Below, in pieces: positions 5,430-6,582 of a stretch of 6,582 nucleotides of DNA. Each line of letters opens with the position of its first letter. Positions within the stretch are counted from its first letter, which is position 1. The notes below the pieces were generated by a model. It was not told where the DNA came from and did no database searches. It was given only the letters and a program-made list of their open reading frames with translations. The DNA comes from JBBAGE01 sp041655055 (lineage in GTDB: Bacteria; Pseudomonadota; Alphaproteobacteria; Rhodobacterales; Rhodobacteraceae), in assembly GCA_041655055.1 (NCBI GenBank), contig JBBAGE010000128.1, positions 1-6,582 of the forward strand. The letters run 5' to 3'. Both the position numbers and the translations under genes were made by a program.

Positions 5430-6582
5430 ATGAGCTTTACCCTTGCGATCGTGGGGCGCCCGAATGTGGGCAAATCCACGCTGTTCAACCGTCTTGTCGG
5501 TAAACGTCTGGCGCTGGTCGATGACCAGCCGGGCGTCACCCGCGATTTGCGCGAAGGCGAGGCCCGTCTGGGCGATCTGCGTTTTACCGTGATCGATACC
5601 GCCGGGCTTGAGGAAGCGACCGATGAAAGCCTGCAGGGCCGGATGCGCAAGCTGACGGAACGCGCGGTGGAAATGGCCGATATCTGCCTGTTCGTGATCG
5701 ATGCGCGCGCAGGCGTGCTGCCTGCGGACGAAGTCTTTGCCGATATCTTGCGGCGCAAGAATGCGCATGTGATCCTTGCCGCCAACAAGGCCGAAGGGGC
5801 AGCAGCGGATGGCGGCGTGATCGAAGCCTGGGGGCTTGGGCTGGGCGAGCCGATCCGCCTTTCTGCCGAACATGGCGAAGGGCTGAATGATCTCTATTCC
5901 CGGCTGATGCCGCTTGCCGATGCATTTGCCGAACGTGCCGCCCGCGATGCCCCCGAAGTCGATGTCGAAATCGATGCCGATGCCGAAGATGACGACGGCC
6001 CCCGCATCCCGACCAAGGCGCGGCCCTTGCAGGTGGCGGTGGTTGGCCGTCCGAATGCGGGCAAATCCACCCTGATCAACCAGCTTTTGGGCGAAGACCG
6101 CCTGCTGACCGGCCCCGAGGCCGGGATCACCCGCGACGCGATTTCCGTCATGCTTGATTGGGACGGGGTGCCGGTGCGCATGTTCGACACCGCCGGCATG
6201 CGCAAAAAGGCAAAGGTGCAGGAAAAGCTTGAAAAGCTGTCGGTTTCCGATGGGCTGCGCGCGGTCAAATTCGCCGAAGTGGTGGTGGTGCTGCTCGATG
6301 TCGAAATCCCGTTCGAACAGCAGGACCTGCGGATCGCCGATCTGGCCGAGCGCGAGGGGCGGGCCGTGGTCGTGGCCGTCAACAAATGGGATCTTGAGGG
6401 CGACAAGAACGCCAAGATCCGCGAATTGCGCGAAGAATTCGAACGCCTGTTGCCGCAGTTACGCGGCGCGCCGCTGGTGACGGTATCGGCGCTGAGCGGC
6501 AAGGGGCTCGACAAGCTGATTGCCGCGATCCTGCGCGCGCATGACATCTGGAACCGCCGGATCACCACCGCCAGGCTCAACC
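5430..6582 (+). CDS. der: Ribosome biogenesis GTPase Der/EngA (partial, C-terminal KH-like domain cut by window end)
   Basis: Essential double GTPase that acts in maturation of the 50S ribosomal subunit in the cytoplasm. The 384 visible codons hold G domain 1 with G1 GRPNVGKST (9-17), G3 DTAG (56-59), G4-position NKAE (119-122) and G5 SAE (145-147). A strongly acidic linker (about 176-189) follows, then G domain 2 with G1 GRPNAGKST (207-215), G3 DTAG (253-256), G4 NKWD (318-321) and G5 SAL (353-355). The C-terminal KH-like domain begins near residue 375 and runs out of the window, so roughly 100 residues are missing on the usual length of such proteins. The ATG at 5430 places G1 right at the N-terminus, as in the family. 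The ribosome site is weak (GTGAG, 11 bases upstream). It follows bamB by 68 bases and may be co-transcribed with it, subject to the hairpin in between. Confidence 0.97.
   Translation, partial: MSFTLAIVGRPNVGKSTLFNRLVGKRLALVDDQPGVTRDLREGEARLGDLRFTVIDTAGLEEATDESLQGRMRKLTERAVEMADICLFVIDARAGVLPADEVFADILRRKNAHVILAANKAEGAAADGGVIEAWGLGLGEPIRLSAEHGEGLNDLYSRLMPLADAFAERAARDAPEVDVEIDADAEDDDGPRIPTKARPLQVAVVGRPNAGKSTLINQLLGEDRLLTGPEAGITRDAISVMLDWDGVPVRMFDTAGMRKKAKVQEKLEKLSVSDGLRAVKFAEVVVVLLDVEIPFEQQDLRIADLAEREGRAVVVAVNKWDLEGDKNAKIRELREEFERLLPQLRGAPLVTVSALSGKGLDKLIAAILRAHDIWNRRITTARLN

Noticed and set aside
5894..6580. 228-codon minus-strand open frame opposite der
   Set aside because: Ser/Arg-rich antisense shadow of der, which has all GTPase motifs on the plus strand.

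Overview
The window is GC-rich chromosomal DNA that looks alphaproteobacterial, most likely from the Rhodobacteraceae/Rhodobacterales. This rests on GC-rich codon choice, the alphaproteobacterial form of Der (an NKAE motif in the first G domain), and a TPR/YfgM-like protein whose N-terminus resembles, from memory, the one common in that family. It holds two divergently transcribed groups of genes and about 94 % of it is coding.

Left part, minus strand (1-3080): a two-gene RND efflux operon. A membrane-anchored periplasmic adaptor (1995-3080) is followed, with a 4-base ATGA overlap, by the inner-membrane RND permease (1998 to beyond base 1). The first 666 permease residues are present. No outer-membrane channel gene and no local regulator lie inside the window. 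The permease has one acidic residue instead of two in the TM4 proton-relay motif, and an extra hydrophobic, polyproline-containing insert between its two halves.

Middle (3081-3313): a 233-base divergent intergenic region that must carry the promoters for both directions. It shows small dyads and only weak sigma70-like hexamers.

Right part, plus strand (3314-6582): yfgM-like / bamB / der, an envelope-assembly and ribosome-assembly cluster in the same order as yfgM-bamB-der in Escherichia coli. The first gene encodes a single-pass membrane protein with a periplasmic helical domain. The second encodes the eight-bladed propeller lipoprotein BamB of the outer-membrane beta-barrel assembly machine. 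The third encodes the double GTPase Der (EngA), cut by the window end in its C-terminal KH-like domain. Gaps of about 70 bases separate the three. A short hairpin overlaps the bamB stop codon.

I see no mobile element, CRISPR array, RNA gene or clearly new system. The points worth a second look are the permease details, the bamB-der hairpin and the divergent control region.
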